From NCBI RefSeq assembly GCF_030816915.1, contig NZ_JAUSYN010000002.1, positions 4,105,501-4,169,500 of the forward strand: a DNA stretch of 64,000 nt, given 5' to 3'. Of the stretch, positions 10,012-18,672 are shown piece after piece. Numbering within the stretch: position 1 is the stretch's first letter; every line of letters begins with the position of its first letter. This stretch comes from Streptomyces sp. B3I8. Its GTDB lineage: Bacteria; Actinomycetota; Actinomycetes; Streptomycetales; Streptomycetaceae. The translations under genes and the position numbers were made by a program. The notes beneath the pieces are model-generated. The model had not been told where the DNA came from. It did not search any database and was given only the letters and a program-made list of their open reading frames with translations.

Positions 10012-11586
10012 GTGATCGATATGAGCGAATCCGTGATGCAGTTCCTTCTGGCGTTCCTCGTCGCCGCCCCGCTCCTCGGCGCGCTCGCAGCCCTCCTGCC
10101 GGCGCCCCCCGGGCTGAAGGGAAAGTCACCCGAGCAGGCCGTGCTGCGGCACGGCGTGACCGTCACCGGCGCCGTCCTCATCGCGGCGATCGCCCTCGCG
10201 CTCGGCTTCGACCACGACCATCCGTCGAAGATGCAGGCCACGACCGACATGAGCTGGATCCCCGCACTCCACGTGCGCATCCACCTCGGCGTCGACGGCA
10301 TTTCCCTCCCCCTCCTGGTCCTGACCGCGCTGCTGACCTTCCTCTGCGCGCTCCACTCCTACTTCAAGCCACCCGCGGGCCCGGCCCCGAAGGCGTTCGT
10401 CTCCCTGCTGCTCCTGCTCGAGGGCGGCACCCTCGCCACCTTCGCCGTCCTCGACCTGCTGCTCTTCTTCCTCGCCTTCGAGACCGTGCTCATCCCGATG
10501 TACTTCCTCATCGCCCGCTGGGGCGGTGCGGACCGGACCCGGGCCGCCTGGCGCTTCATCCTCTACACCCTGCTCGGATCCGTGGTCATGCTGCTCGGCC
10601 TGCTCCTGATCGGGCTCAAGGCGGGCACGTTCGACATGGTGGCACTCGCCACTGACAACGGCCGGTCACTCTCCGCATCCGTGCAGGTCATCGCCGTTCT
10701 GGCGATCGGGATCGGACTCGCGGTGAAGACCCCGATGTGGCCGCTGCACAGTTGGCTGCCCGACGCCCACACCGCCGCGCCCACCGTCGGCTCGGTCCTG
10801 CTGGCCGGCGTCCTGCTGAAGATGGGTACGTACGGGTTCGTCCGCATTCTGCTGCCGATCGCGCCCCACGGGTTCCACACCTTCGCGCCCTACCTCGCCG
10901 CCTTCGCCGTCACCGGGATCATCTACGGCTCCCTCGCCTGTCTCGCCCTCGCCCGGCGGGGCGCGAAGGGCGACCTCAAGCGCCTGATCGCGTACTCCTC
11001 CGTCGGCCACATGGGCTTCGTGCTGCTCGGCATCTCCACCATGTCCCCGACCGGCGTGAACGGCGCCCTCTTCGCCAACATCGCCCACGGCCTCATCACC
11101 GGCCTGCTGTTCTTCCTGGTCGGCGCGTTGAAGGACCGCACCGGCACCGTCGACCTCGACACCCTCGCCAAGCACGCCGGTGCCGCGCTCTACGGCCGGG
11201 CGCCCCGCCTCGGCGGACTGCTCGCCTTCGCCGCCGTGGCCTCCCTCGGCCTGCCCGGACTCGCCGGATTCTGGGGCGAGATGCTCGCGCTGTTCGGCGC
11301 GTTCGACCCGGCCGACGGCCTCAGCCGCCCCGCCTTCCTCACCTTCATGGCGATCGCCGCGTTCGGCACCCTGCTCACCGCCGCGTACATGCTCGTCGTG
11401 GTCCGCCGCGTCTGCATGGGAGCCGCACCGCGGGAGGCCCCGAAACTCGCCGACGTCCACACGTTCGAATACGCGGCCTGGACCCCGCTCGTCGCCCTCA
11501 CCGTCGTCGCCGGCCTGTGGCCCAGAGCACTCCTCGGCCTGACCGACCCGGCCGTGCAGCAGCTCCTCGCAGGAGGCACCCGATGA
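10012..11586 (+). CDS. nuoM: NADH-quinone oxidoreductase subunit M
   Basis: Antiporter-like proton-pumping subunit of 524 residues. Motifs include FLAFETVLIPMYFLIARWGG (key Glu), KTPMWPLHSWLPDAHTAAPT and DLKRLIAYSSVGHMGFV. GTG at 10012 is six bases after the nuoL stop with GAGCAGG just before it; an ATG three codons later (10021) is an equally possible start. The stop overlaps nuoN as ATGA. Confidence 0.95.
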   Translation: MIDMSESVMQFLLAFLVAAPLLGALAALLPAPPGLKGKSPEQAVLRHGVTVTGAVLIAAIALALGFDHDHPSKMQATTDMSWIPALHVRIHLGVDGISLPLLVLTALLTFLCALHSYFKPPAGPAPKAFVSLLLLLEGGTLATFAVLDLLLFFLAFETVLIPMYFLIARWGGADRTRAAWRFILYTLLGSVVMLLGLLLIGLKAGTFDMVALATDNGRSLSASVQVIAVLAIGIGLAVKTPMWPLHSWLPDAHTAAPTVGSVLLAGVLLKMGTYGFVRILLPIAPHGFHTFAPYLAAFAVTGIIYGSLACLALARRGAKGDLKRLIAYSSVGHMGFVLLGISTMSPTGVNGALFANIAHGLITGLLFFLVGALKDRTGTVDLDTLAKHAGAALYGRAPRLGGLLAFAAVASLGLPGLAGFWGEMLALFGAFDPADGLSRPAFLTFMAIAAFGTLLTAAYMLVVVRRVCMGAAPREAPKLADVHTFEYAAWTPLVALTVVAGLWPRALLGLTDPAVQQLLAGGTR

Positions 11587-13112
11587 GTCCCCTCGCCGCC
11601 TCCGCGGTCCAGTCCGTCGACTGGCTCGCGCTCGCGCCCACCGTGCTCACCGCCGCCGTGGGGCTCGTCGTACTGGTGGCCGACCTCTTCGTCACCGAGG
11701 CCAGGAAGCCCCTGCTCGGCTGGATGTCGGTGGCCGGTCTCGCCGCCTCCGGCCTCCTGCTGCTGCCCCTCCTCGACGGCGACCGCGCCACCTTCTGCGT
11801 CCGGGGCGCGCACGCCTCCGCGCGCGCGTGCAGCTACACCGTGGACACCTTCACCCTCGTCATCCAGTTCCTCGTCCTCGGCGGCGCTCTGCTGACGGCA
11901 CTGCTCTCGGTCACCACCCTCAAGGACTCCGACCGGGCCCTCCCCGACGGCGAGTACTGGTTCCTGCTGCTGTCCTCCGCCGCGGGCGCCGCCCTGCTGC
12001 CCGCCTCCCGCGACCTCGCCACCCTCGTCGTCGCCCTCGAGGTCGCCTCCCTGCCCGCGTTCGCCCTCGTCGGCCTGCGCCACGGCGACCGCAAGTCCTC
12101 CGAGGCGGCCCTGAAGTTCTTCCTCTCCTCGGTGACCGCGACCGCCGTCACCCTCATGGGCATCAGCTTCCTCTACGCCACCACCGGCACCCTCTACCTC
12201 ACCGAGATCGCCGGCCGCATCCAGCACGTCGACGGCCAGTTCCACACCCTCGCCCAGGCCGGCGTCGTCCTCACCCTGGTCGGCTTCGCCTTCAAGACCG
12301 CCGCCGTCCCGTTCCACTTCTGGGTGCCCGACACCTATGTGGGCGCGCCGCTGCCGATCGCGGCCTACCTCTCGGTCGTCGGCAAGGCGGTCGGGTTCAC
12401 CGGCCTCATCCTGGTCACCGTCGTCGCCCTGCCCTCGTACGCCGACGTCTGGGGCCCCGCGCTCGCCGCCCTTGCCGCGCTCACCATGACCGTCGGCAAC
12501 GTCGGCGCCCTGCGGCAGGGCGCCACGCGCGCGTACAGCGCGGTACGCCTGCTCGCCTGGTCCTCCGTCGGCCAGGCCGGCTACCTCCTGGTGCCGATCG
12601 CGTCGGCCGCCTACTCCAACGACGCCAAGGGTGCCGACCACGCCGTCGGTTCGACCGTCGCCTACGCCCTCATGTACGCGGCCGTCAACCTCGGCGCCTT
12701 CGCCGTCGCCGCGCTCGTCGGCCGCGCCCACGCCCGCAACCGCGTGGCCGACTATCGCGGCCTGTACGCCACCAACCCGCTCACCGCGCTGCTGCTGGCC
12801 TTCTTCCTGCTCTGCCTGGCCGGACTACCGCCGGGCGTGATCGGCCTGTTCGCCAAGGTCACCGTGTTCTCCGCGGCCGTCGACGCGGGCCTCGGCTGGC
12901 TCGCCGTCGTCATGGCCGTCAACGTCGTCATCGCCCTCTTCTACTACCTGAAGTGGACGGCCCTGCTCTTCCGGGCTCCCGACGGCGACTCCGTACGGCA
13001 CCCGCTGCCGGCCCCGCTCACGGCCGCGCTCGCCCTCACCGGCGTCGTCGGCGTCGCCCTGTCCGGCGCCCCCCAGCTCGTCCTGCGCTTCTCCGACACC
13101 GGGCTCTTCTGA
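11583..13112 (+). CDS. nuoN: NADH-quinone oxidoreductase subunit N
   Basis: Third antiporter-like subunit, 509 residues, ending the operon. Motifs include a LVVALEVASLPAFALVGLR helix, KTAAVPFHFWVPDTYVGAPLP and RLLAWSSVGQAGYLL, with FFLLCLAGLPPGVIGLFAK near the C-terminus. It is coupled to nuoM by ATGA. A GC-rich inverted repeat follows within 80 bp. Confidence 0.95.
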   Translation: MSPLAASAVQSVDWLALAPTVLTAAVGLVVLVADLFVTEARKPLLGWMSVAGLAASGLLLLPLLDGDRATFCVRGAHASARACSYTVDTFTLVIQFLVLGGALLTALLSVTTLKDSDRALPDGEYWFLLLSSAAGAALLPASRDLATLVVALEVASLPAFALVGLRHGDRKSSEAALKFFLSSVTATAVTLMGISFLYATTGTLYLTEIAGRIQHVDGQFHTLAQAGVVLTLVGFAFKTAAVPFHFWVPDTYVGAPLPIAAYLSVVGKAVGFTGLILVTVVALPSYADVWGPALAALAALTMTVGNVGALRQGATRAYSAVRLLAWSSVGQAGYLLVPIASAAYSNDAKGADHAVGSTVAYALMYAAVNLGAFAVAALVGRAHARNRVADYRGLYATNPLTALLLAFFLLCLAGLPPGVIGLFAKVTVFSAAVDAGLGWLAVVMAVNVVIALFYYLKWTALLFRAPDGDSVRHPLPAPLTAALALTGVVGVALSGAPQLVLRFSDTGLF

Positions 13113-13499
13113 CCCGGCCCCGCCGGGTCGTGGACCGCTCAGATCCTTGCGGCGCCCGCCGGACCGCCCCGCGCTCCCGTCGGGCGCCGCGGCGCGCGAC
13201 ACCAGTGCCCGCGCCCGCGCGTGTGGGACACCGGCGCAGCGCACCCACCCGACCCGCACGGGCACCCGACCCGTACGGGCGCACCCCCTGCACGCACCTC
13301 ACCCGCACAGGCGCACTCCCCCGATAGCCGCACCTCACCCGTACGGCACCGGGCCGCCCGTGCGCGGACGAGGGAACTTGCCCCACCCGCCTGGCGTTGA
13401 CCAGATCGGGAGGATCCACTGAGAAGTGGCGTCAACGGCATCCGTCGACAGCATCCCCAGACAAAGGGTTCCCCTGCCGTACGACTTGGAGGGCCTACC
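13113..13499. other. Intergenic region, nuoN to htpX
   Basis: 387 bp without a convincing gene. An inverted repeat (GGCGCCCG at 13151-13158 with CGGGCGCC at 13181-13188) may terminate the nuo transcript. Between about 13240 and 13360 short runs of the form ACCCGYACGGGC recur. A TTGACC at 13396-13401 could be a -35 for htpX, but no good -10 follows. Confidence 0.5.
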
Positions 13500-14363
13500 G
13501 TGCACCGCCGGCACAACGGGATCAGAACCGCAGTCCTCCTCGGGGGACTGTCCGCGCTCATCATCGTCATCGGCTCGCTCTTCGGCCGCGCCGGCCTCGT
13601 CGTGGCGGTCCTGGTCGCGCTCGGCACCAACGCGTACGCGTACTGGAACAGCGACAAGCTCGCCCTGCGCGCCATGCGCGCCCGCCCGGTCAGCGAGTTC
13701 GAGGCCCCCGAGCTGTACCGCATGGTGCGCGAGCTCTCCACCGAGGCCCGTCAGCCCATGCCCCGCCTGTACATCTCGCCCACCGAGGCCCCCAACGCGT
13801 TCGCCACCGGCCGCAACCCGCGCCACGCCGCGGTCTGCTGCACCGACGGCATCCTGCGCCTGCTGGACGCACGCGAACTGCGCGGCGTGATCGGCCACGA
13901 ACTGAGCCACGTCTACAACCGCGACATCCTCATCTCCTCCGTCGCCGGCGCCCTCGCCTCCGTGATCATGTTCCTGGTCAACTTCGCCTGGCTGATCCCG
14001 ATCGGCCGTTCCGAGGACGACGACGGCCCCGGCCTCCTCGGCATGCTGATGATCATGCTCCTCGGCCCCCTCGCCGCCACCCTGATCCAGCTCTCGATCA
14101 GCCGCTCCAGGGAGTACGAGGCGGACGCCTCCGGCGCCCAGCTCACCGGCGACCCGCTGGCCCTGGCCAGCGCCCTGCGCAAGCTGGAGACGGGCACCAA
14201 GCAGCTTCCGCTGCCGCCCGAGCCGCGCATCGAGACGGCCAGCCACATGATGATCGCCAACCCGTTCCGGCCCGGCCAGGGGTTTGCCAGACTGTTCTCC
14301 ACCCATCCGCCGATGGCGGAGCGCATCACCCGACTCGAACAGATGGCAGGTCGACAGCGGTGA
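13500..14363 (+). CDS. htpX: Protease HtpX homologue (M48 family)
   Basis: Membrane-bound zinc endoprotease for quality control of membrane proteins. The zinc motif is HELSH at residues 133-137 and the third ligand region is [11 protein letters not shown] near residue 200. Two N-terminal hydrophobic segments ([19 protein letters not shown] and [16 protein letters not shown]) and a pair after the active site match the family; length 287 is normal. GTG at 13500 follows GGAGGG. The stop overlaps the next gene as GTGA, so the pair is co-translated. Confidence 0.94.
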   Translation: MHRRHNGIRTAVLLGGLSALIIVIGSLFGRAGLVVAVLVALGTNAYAYWNSDKLALRAMRARPVSEFEAPELYRMVRELSTEARQPMPRLYISPTEAPNAFATGRNPRHAAVCCTDGILRLLDARELRGVIGHELSHVYNRDILISSVAGALASVIMFLVNFAWLIPIGRSEDDDGPGLLGMLMIMLLGPLAATLIQLSISRSREYEADASGAQLTGDPLALASALRKLETGTKQLPLPPEPRIETASHMMIANPFRPGQGFARLFSTHPPMAERITRLEQMAGRQR

Positions 14364-14752
14364 AGACAATCCTGAACGTGATCTGGCTGGTACTCAGCGG
14401 CTTCTGGCTGTTCCTCGGCTATCTCCTCGCCGGTGCGCTGCTCTGCGTGACGATCATCGGCATCCCGTTCGGCATCGCCGCTTTTCGTATCGGCCTCTAC
14501 GCGCTGTGGCCGTTCGGCTATACGACCGTGGAGCGGCGCGACGCCGGAGCCGCGTCCTGCCTGGGCAACGTGCTGTGGCTGGTGCTCGCCGGCTGGTGGC
14601 TGGCGCTCGCCCACATCGTCACCGGCATCGTGCTGTGCGTGACGATCATCGGCATCCCGTTCGGCATCGCCAACTTCAAGCTCATCCCCGTCTCGCTGCT
14701 GCCGCTGGGACGCGAGATCGTCCCCACGGACCAGCCGTTCGCGGCGCGCTGA
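14360..14752 (+). CDS. YccF-domain inner membrane protein
   Basis: 130-residue membrane protein built from two tandem YccF-type repeats: [16 protein letters not shown] in the first half and [16 protein letters not shown] in the second, each preceded by a WLVLxGxWL segment. Four hydrophobic segments result. The family has no established biochemical activity. It overlaps htpX by 4 nt (GTGA), suggesting joint expression with the membrane protease. Confidence 0.85.
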   Translation: MKTILNVIWLVLSGFWLFLGYLLAGALLCVTIIGIPFGIAAFRIGLYALWPFGYTTVERRDAGAASCLGNVLWLVLAGWWLALAHIVTGIVLCVTIIGIPFGIANFKLIPVSLLPLGREIVPTDQPFAAR

Positions 14753-15001
14753 CCCCCCGCACGGACCGCACCCCGCACGCGAGCGCGGGCGGCCGGGCCG
14801 CCCGCCGCCGGCTGCAACCGCCGACGCGGCGGAGATCGTCCCGCGGGACGAGGACACAGCCCGGAACGCAGGTGAGGCGAAGCCGCAGGCCGGCCGAGAA
14901 GGGCAGGACGAACCGAACCGTGCCGGGTCGGAACGCGGCCGACGGCACGGCGCGGGCACAGCAGGGCACGCGGGCACAACGGGGAAGGGCAGGTCGAGGG
15001 C

Positions 15002-15268
15002 ATGACCATCGTCAGCTGGATGATCCTGGGACTGTTGGCAGGGGCCGCCGCCAAGCTCCTGCTCCCGGGCAAGGACCCGGGCGGCCTCGTCGGCACCACT
15101 CTCATCGGTATCGCGGGCGCCTTCATCGGAGGGTGGATCTCCGCGCGGTGGCTGGACCACTCGATCAGCAAGCACTTCTTCGACGGCCCGACCTGGGCCT
15201 CGGCGATCGGCGGCTCCCTGGTGCTGCTGATCGTCTACCGCGTCCTGTTCGGCGACTCCCGCCGCTGA
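15002..15268 (+). CDS. GlsB/YeaQ/YmgE family small membrane protein
   Basis: 88 residues with three hydrophobic segments (MTIVSWMILGLLAGAAAKLL, GTTLIGIAGAFIGGWIS, and a C-terminal ASAIGGSLVLLIVYRVLF) and the Gly-rich pattern of the transglycosylase-associated/GlsB family, often linked to stress but without a known reaction. ATG at 15002 follows GAGGGC. The 249-bp gap before it holds no gene I can support. A strong hairpin follows. Confidence 0.88.
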   Translation: MTIVSWMILGLLAGAAAKLLLPGKDPGGLVGTTLIGIAGAFIGGWISARWLDHSISKHFFDGPTWASAIGGSLVLLIVYRVLFGDSRR

Positions 15269-15286
15269 CCACGTACCGGCCACAGC

Positions 15287-15322
15287 AGAGGGCGGGCACC
15301 CCGCACGGGGCGCCCGCCCTCT
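15287..15322. terminator. Intrinsic terminator between convergent genes
   Basis: 11-bp perfect stem AGAGGGCGGGC / GCCCGCCCTCT with an inner CCCC/GGGG pairing in the loop. It lies between the convergent glsB-like gene and yajQ and could serve both. Confidence 0.75.
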
Positions 15323-15381
15323 CGCGCCTCACCGGCGCATCGGCGGCTGCTTGGCTCACCGGGTGCCGAAGGGCACCCGTC

Positions 15382-15870
15382 TCACCGGTAGTTGACGAAC
15401 TGCAGTGCGAAGTCGAAGTCCCTGCCCTTGAGGAGGGCGATGACGGCCTGGAGGTCGTCCCGGCTCTTGGAGCTGACCCGCAGCTCGTCACCCTGCACCT
15501 GGGCCTTCACGCCCTTGGGCCCCTCGTCACGGATGATCTTCGCCACTTTCTTGGCGTTGTCCTGGGAGATGCCCTCCTCGATGGAGGCGAAGATCTTGTA
15601 CTCCTTGCCGGACAGCTGCGGCTCACCGGCGTCCAGCACCTTCAGTGAGATCCCGCGCTTGACCAGCTTCGACTGGAAGACGTCGAGGATGGCCTTCACC
15701 CGCTCCTCGGAGTTCGCCTGCATCAGGATCTTCTCGCCGGACCAGGCGATCGAGGCGCCGACGTTCTTGAAGTCGTAGCGCTGGGAGATCTCCTTGCCGG
15801 CCTGGTTGAGGGCGTTGTCGACCTCCTGCCGCTCGACCTTCGAGACGATGTCGAAACTGGAGTCGGCCAT
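15382..15870 (-). CDS. YajQ family nucleotide-binding protein
   Basis: 162-residue cytosolic protein of the YajQ (UPF0234) family, two ferredoxin-like domains implicated in cyclic di-GMP binding in other bacteria. The N-terminus [20 protein letters not shown] and the segments RYDFKN and [13 protein letters not shown] are typical. ATG at 15870 is preceded on the minus strand by AAGGAG. The frame extends upstream to 16014 but that part is not family-like and covers the promoter side. Single-gene unit facing the terminator at 15287-15322. Confidence 0.93.
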   Translation of the reverse strand: MADSSFDIVSKVERQEVDNALNQAGKEISQRYDFKNVGASIAWSGEKILMQANSEERVKAILDVFQSKLVKRGISLKVLDAGEPQLSGKEYKIFASIEEGISQDNAKKVAKIIRDEGPKGVKAQVQGDELRVSSKSRDDLQAVIALLKGRDFDFALQFVNYR

Positions 15871-16087
15871 GTCCTGTGGCTCCTTGTATCGGATGGATCG
15901 GGTGGATCGGAGAGTGCGGAACGGTCCCGGCCCGCACCGGCGGACGGGGCCGCATCCGCATAAGCCTAGCCACCCCGACCCCTCGCGGTACTGATCAACC
16001 AAGTGGCGGAGCACCCCCCTGCATCAGGTATCGTTTACGTCGTTGCCACGGAGCGCCGCGCGAGCGGCTTCCACGGCGATCACCCCC

Positions 16088-16169
16088 GGCGGTGTGCCCG
16101 AGCGGCCAAAGGGAGCAGACTGTAAATCTGCCGGCTCAGCCTTCCCAGGTTCGAATCCTGGCGCCGCCA
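16088..16169 (+). tRNA. tRNA-Tyr (anticodon GTA)
   Basis: Cloverleaf with acceptor GGCGGTG / CGCCGCC (one G-U), anticodon loop CTGTAAA giving GTA, T-loop GTTCGAATC and an extended variable arm, so class II, 82 nt. CCA is not encoded. A very strong terminator begins 12 bp downstream. Confidence 0.95.
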
Positions 16170-16180
16170 CGTGGGAAAGA

Positions 16181-16221
16181 AAGGGTCCGCGGCCTGCTGC
16201 ACAAGCAGGCCGCGGACCCTT
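16181..16221 (+). terminator. Intrinsic terminator of tRNA-Tyr
   Basis: 18-bp perfect stem (16181-16198 with 16204-16221) and a 5-nt loop GCACA, followed by TCTTCG on the plus strand. Confidence 0.85.
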
Positions 16222-16432
16222 CTTCGTGTGCTCGGCGGACCGCGCGGACGTATGGACCGTGCCCCTCACGTCGGGCGGGGCGGTGCGGGGATGGGCCGCC
16301 CCGGTGATCCTCGGGGTGGGCGGAGGGGCGTGACTTCTGCGGGTTGTCGGGCACCCGCTTGACTGGCGCCCGTACGTGATGCGCCAGGTCTCACCGGCGC
16401 GGTCCACGGTTCGCAGTACTGAGGAGCAGTGC

Positions 16433-17476
16433 ATGTCGCAGATCACCGCCCCCGCCCAGGCCGACACGTTTCCTCGGCTGGGCTGGGTCGACGCGCTGCT
16501 GTCTCCTGCTCTCCGGGCGGCCCTGGCAGCGCTGCCCGCGAACGAGAGCCGGGTGGCCGGATACCACCGGGGCTGGTGCGAGGCCGACGGCACGCCGACC
16601 CGCTCGACGACCGGAGGGGGCAAGTCCATCCGCCCCGCCCTGACCCTGCTGTCCGCGATGGCCGTCGGCGGCACCCCCGAGAGCGCGGTCCCGGGAGCCG
16701 TCGCCGTGGAGCTCGTGCACGACTTCACGCTGCTGCACGACGACGTCATCGACGGGGACGATCTGCGCCGGCACCGCCCGGCCGCCTGGTCCGTGTTCGG
16801 TACGCCCGCGGCGGTGCTCACCGGTGACGCCCTTCTGGTCGCGGCGATGCGCGTGCTGACGGAGGCGCAGCCGCAGCGGATGGCCGTCGCCGTGAAGGAA
16901 CTGGTGGACGCGCTGATGGAACTCGTGGAGGGCCAGAGCCGCGACGTCGCTTACGAGAAGGCGCCCGAGGTGTCAATGGCTCAGTACCTGGCCATGGCCG
17001 AGGGCAAGACGGGCTCCCTGATGGGCTGCGCCGGCGCTCTCGGCGGCGTGTTGGCCGGGGCCGACGAGGTTCGGGTGCGCGGGTTGCGGGAGTTCGGGCG
17101 CCGGCTGGGGGTGGCGTTCCAGTGTGCGGACGACGTACTGGGCATCTGGGGGCGCTCGGCGCGCAGCGGCAAGCCGGTGGGCGGGGATCTGGCAGCGCGG
17201 AAGAAGTCGTTGCCGGTGGTGACCGCCCTGGAGACCGACGGTCCGGCGGCACGTCGGCTGCGTGCGCTGTACGACTCCCCGGACGCCATGGACGCGCGGG
17301 ACATCGCACTGGCGCGCGAACTGGTCGAGGAGGCCGGCGGCCGGGAGGCGGCGGAGCGGGAGGCGGACCGACAGTTGTCCGCCGCGCTGCGGGCGCTGTC
17401 GCGCGTCCGGCCGTCGGCGGAGGCGCACCGGCAACTCCAGGAGATCGCCTGGGCGGTGACCCGGCGGGACGCCTGA
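16433..17476 (+). CDS. Polyprenyl diphosphate synthase family protein
   Basis: Head-to-tail isoprenyl chain-elongating enzyme; condenses isopentenyl diphosphate with allylic diphosphates using Mg2+. The first Asp-rich motif is DDVID (residues 103-107, followed by GDDLRR), and the second is QCADDVLG (Asp233, Asp234). The GGGKSIRP segment is the diphosphate-binding GKxxRP motif. Length 347 is normal. ATG at 16433 was chosen over an upstream in-frame start because GAGGAG ends 6 nt before it. No terpene cyclase, dxs or menaquinone genes lie beside it, so chain length and pathway cannot be told from context. Confidence 0.92.
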   Translation: MSQITAPAQADTFPRLGWVDALLSPALRAALAALPANESRVAGYHRGWCEADGTPTRSTTGGGKSIRPALTLLSAMAVGGTPESAVPGAVAVELVHDFTLLHDDVIDGDDLRRHRPAAWSVFGTPAAVLTGDALLVAAMRVLTEAQPQRMAVAVKELVDALMELVEGQSRDVAYEKAPEVSMAQYLAMAEGKTGSLMGCAGALGGVLAGADEVRVRGLREFGRRLGVAFQCADDVLGIWGRSARSGKPVGGDLAARKKSLPVVTALETDGPAARRLRALYDSPDAMDARDIALARELVEEAGGREAAEREADRQLSAALRALSRVRPSAEAHRQLQEIAWAVTRRDA

Positions 17477-17610
17477 GCCCGGACGGCCTTTCCCCACACG
17501 CGCTGGAAGAGTTCGGCCGGCCCTGCTTCCGGACACAGCAGCAGGCAGCCGCAGCAGCCTCGGGCAGCGGAAAGCCGCCGTGTGGGTGCGCCCGCTCGTA
17601 GGCTGAACGC

Positions 17611-17823
17611 ATGTCGTCGCGTCGCAGGACCTGTCCCGAGTGCCGTCGGGAGATCGCCGTCGTGGCCGGGCGGTTCGCACGGCACGATCCACCGGGGGCG
17701 CGGGCCGCCGGGGAACTCGTCTCCTGCCCCGGCTCCCGGCGGTCCGCCCAACCGGACGCCGCGCAGCCCGCGTTGGACGGTTACGCCGTCCCGGAGTTCC
17801 CCGGGCAGATGCCCCTCTTCTGA
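17611..17823 (+). CDS. Small CxxC-containing hypothetical protein
   Basis: 70-residue basic protein beginning MSSRRRTCPECRREI. A CPEC knuckle, His24 (RHDP) and one later Cys (VSCPGS) suggest a minimal zinc site. No catalytic motif. Codon third positions are strongly GC-biased as in real local genes. No clear Shine-Dalgarno. Function not recognised. Confidence 0.6.
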   Translation: MSSRRRTCPECRREIAVVAGRFARHDPPGARAAGELVSCPGSRRSAQPDAAQPALDGYAVPEFPGQMPLF

Positions 17824-17871
17824 GCCGGCCTCCCGCCGCCCCCGGGCGACCCGGGTCCTTCCGTTCCCCTG

Positions 17872-18528
17872 TCAGTTCCCGGCGACCGCCTTCACCGCCA
17901 CCGACACCGGCGCCGAACCGCTGATCAGCTCCAGGGTCAGGCCCGCCGTCGCCGGGGTGTCGACGAGTTCCGCGAGGACCGCCGCCACGTCGTCCCGTGG
18001 GACCGGGCCGCGGCCCGTCGCCGCCTCCAGACGCACCAGGCCCGTGCCCGCGTCGTCTGTCAACCGGCCCGGGCGCAGGATCGTCCAGTCCAGTGCCGAG
18101 TGGCCGCGCACATACGCGTCGGCCGCGCCCTTGGCCCGCAGGTACACGTCGAAGACGTCGTCCCCGGGGTGTTCGGGGTCGGCGCCCATGGACGACACGA
18201 CGACGTAGCGGCGTACGCCCGCGCGTGCGGCCGCGTCCGCGACCAGCACCGCGGCGCCGCGGTCCACCGTGTCCTTGCGTTCCGTTCCGCTGCTCGGGCC
18301 GGCGCCCGCCGCGAACACCACCGCGTCCGCGCCCCGCAGCAGTTCCGCCACCTCGTCCTCGGACGCGGACTCCAGGTCGCACACGAGCGGTTCGGCGCCG
18401 GCCGCCCGCAGGTCCTCGGCCTGCTCCGCCCGGCGGATGATCCCCGCCACCTCGTCGCCGCGCGCGGTGAGCAGCCGCTCCAGCCGCAGCGCGATCTGAC
18501 CATGACCCCCAGCGATGACAATGCGCAT
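17872..18528 (-). CDS. NAD(P)H-binding protein, atypical short-chain reductase fold
   Basis: 218-residue Rossmann-fold protein. The dinucleotide motif is GGHGQIALRL at the N-terminus (GxxGxxA form), followed by DLESASEDEV and the VVSSMGA segment in the active-site strand. There is no canonical YxxxK in the usual place (RAKGAADAYVR instead), placing it with NmrA/YwnB-like sensors or reductases. Length and folding pattern match that group. It may be co-oriented with the amidohydrolase-like gene upstream, 144 bp away. Confidence 0.85.
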   Translation of the reverse strand: MRIVIAGGHGQIALRLERLLTARGDEVAGIIRRAEQAEDLRAAGAEPLVCDLESASEDEVAELLRGADAVVFAAGAGPSSGTERKDTVDRGAAVLVADAAARAGVRRYVVVSSMGADPEHPGDDVFDVYLRAKGAADAYVRGHSALDWTILRPGRLTDDAGTGLVRLEAATGRGPVPRDDVAAVLAELVDTPATAGLTLELISGSAPVSVAVKAVAGN

Positions 18529-18672
18529 GAGGTAGACGGTACGCCGGGAGCGACGCCCCCGCCGTGTCGCACGCCCGCACGCCCCGGCGCACGCACCCCC
18601 ATCAGGGGGACCCCGACCGGGCCACCGCCTACGACGCCCCGTCCCGACCCGTACGGCCCCCCGTCCCGCCCC

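Noticed and set aside
16088..16169. Phage or integrative-element attachment site at tRNA-Tyr
   Set aside because: No integrase gene and no repeat of the tRNA 3' end nearby; neighbours are core genes.
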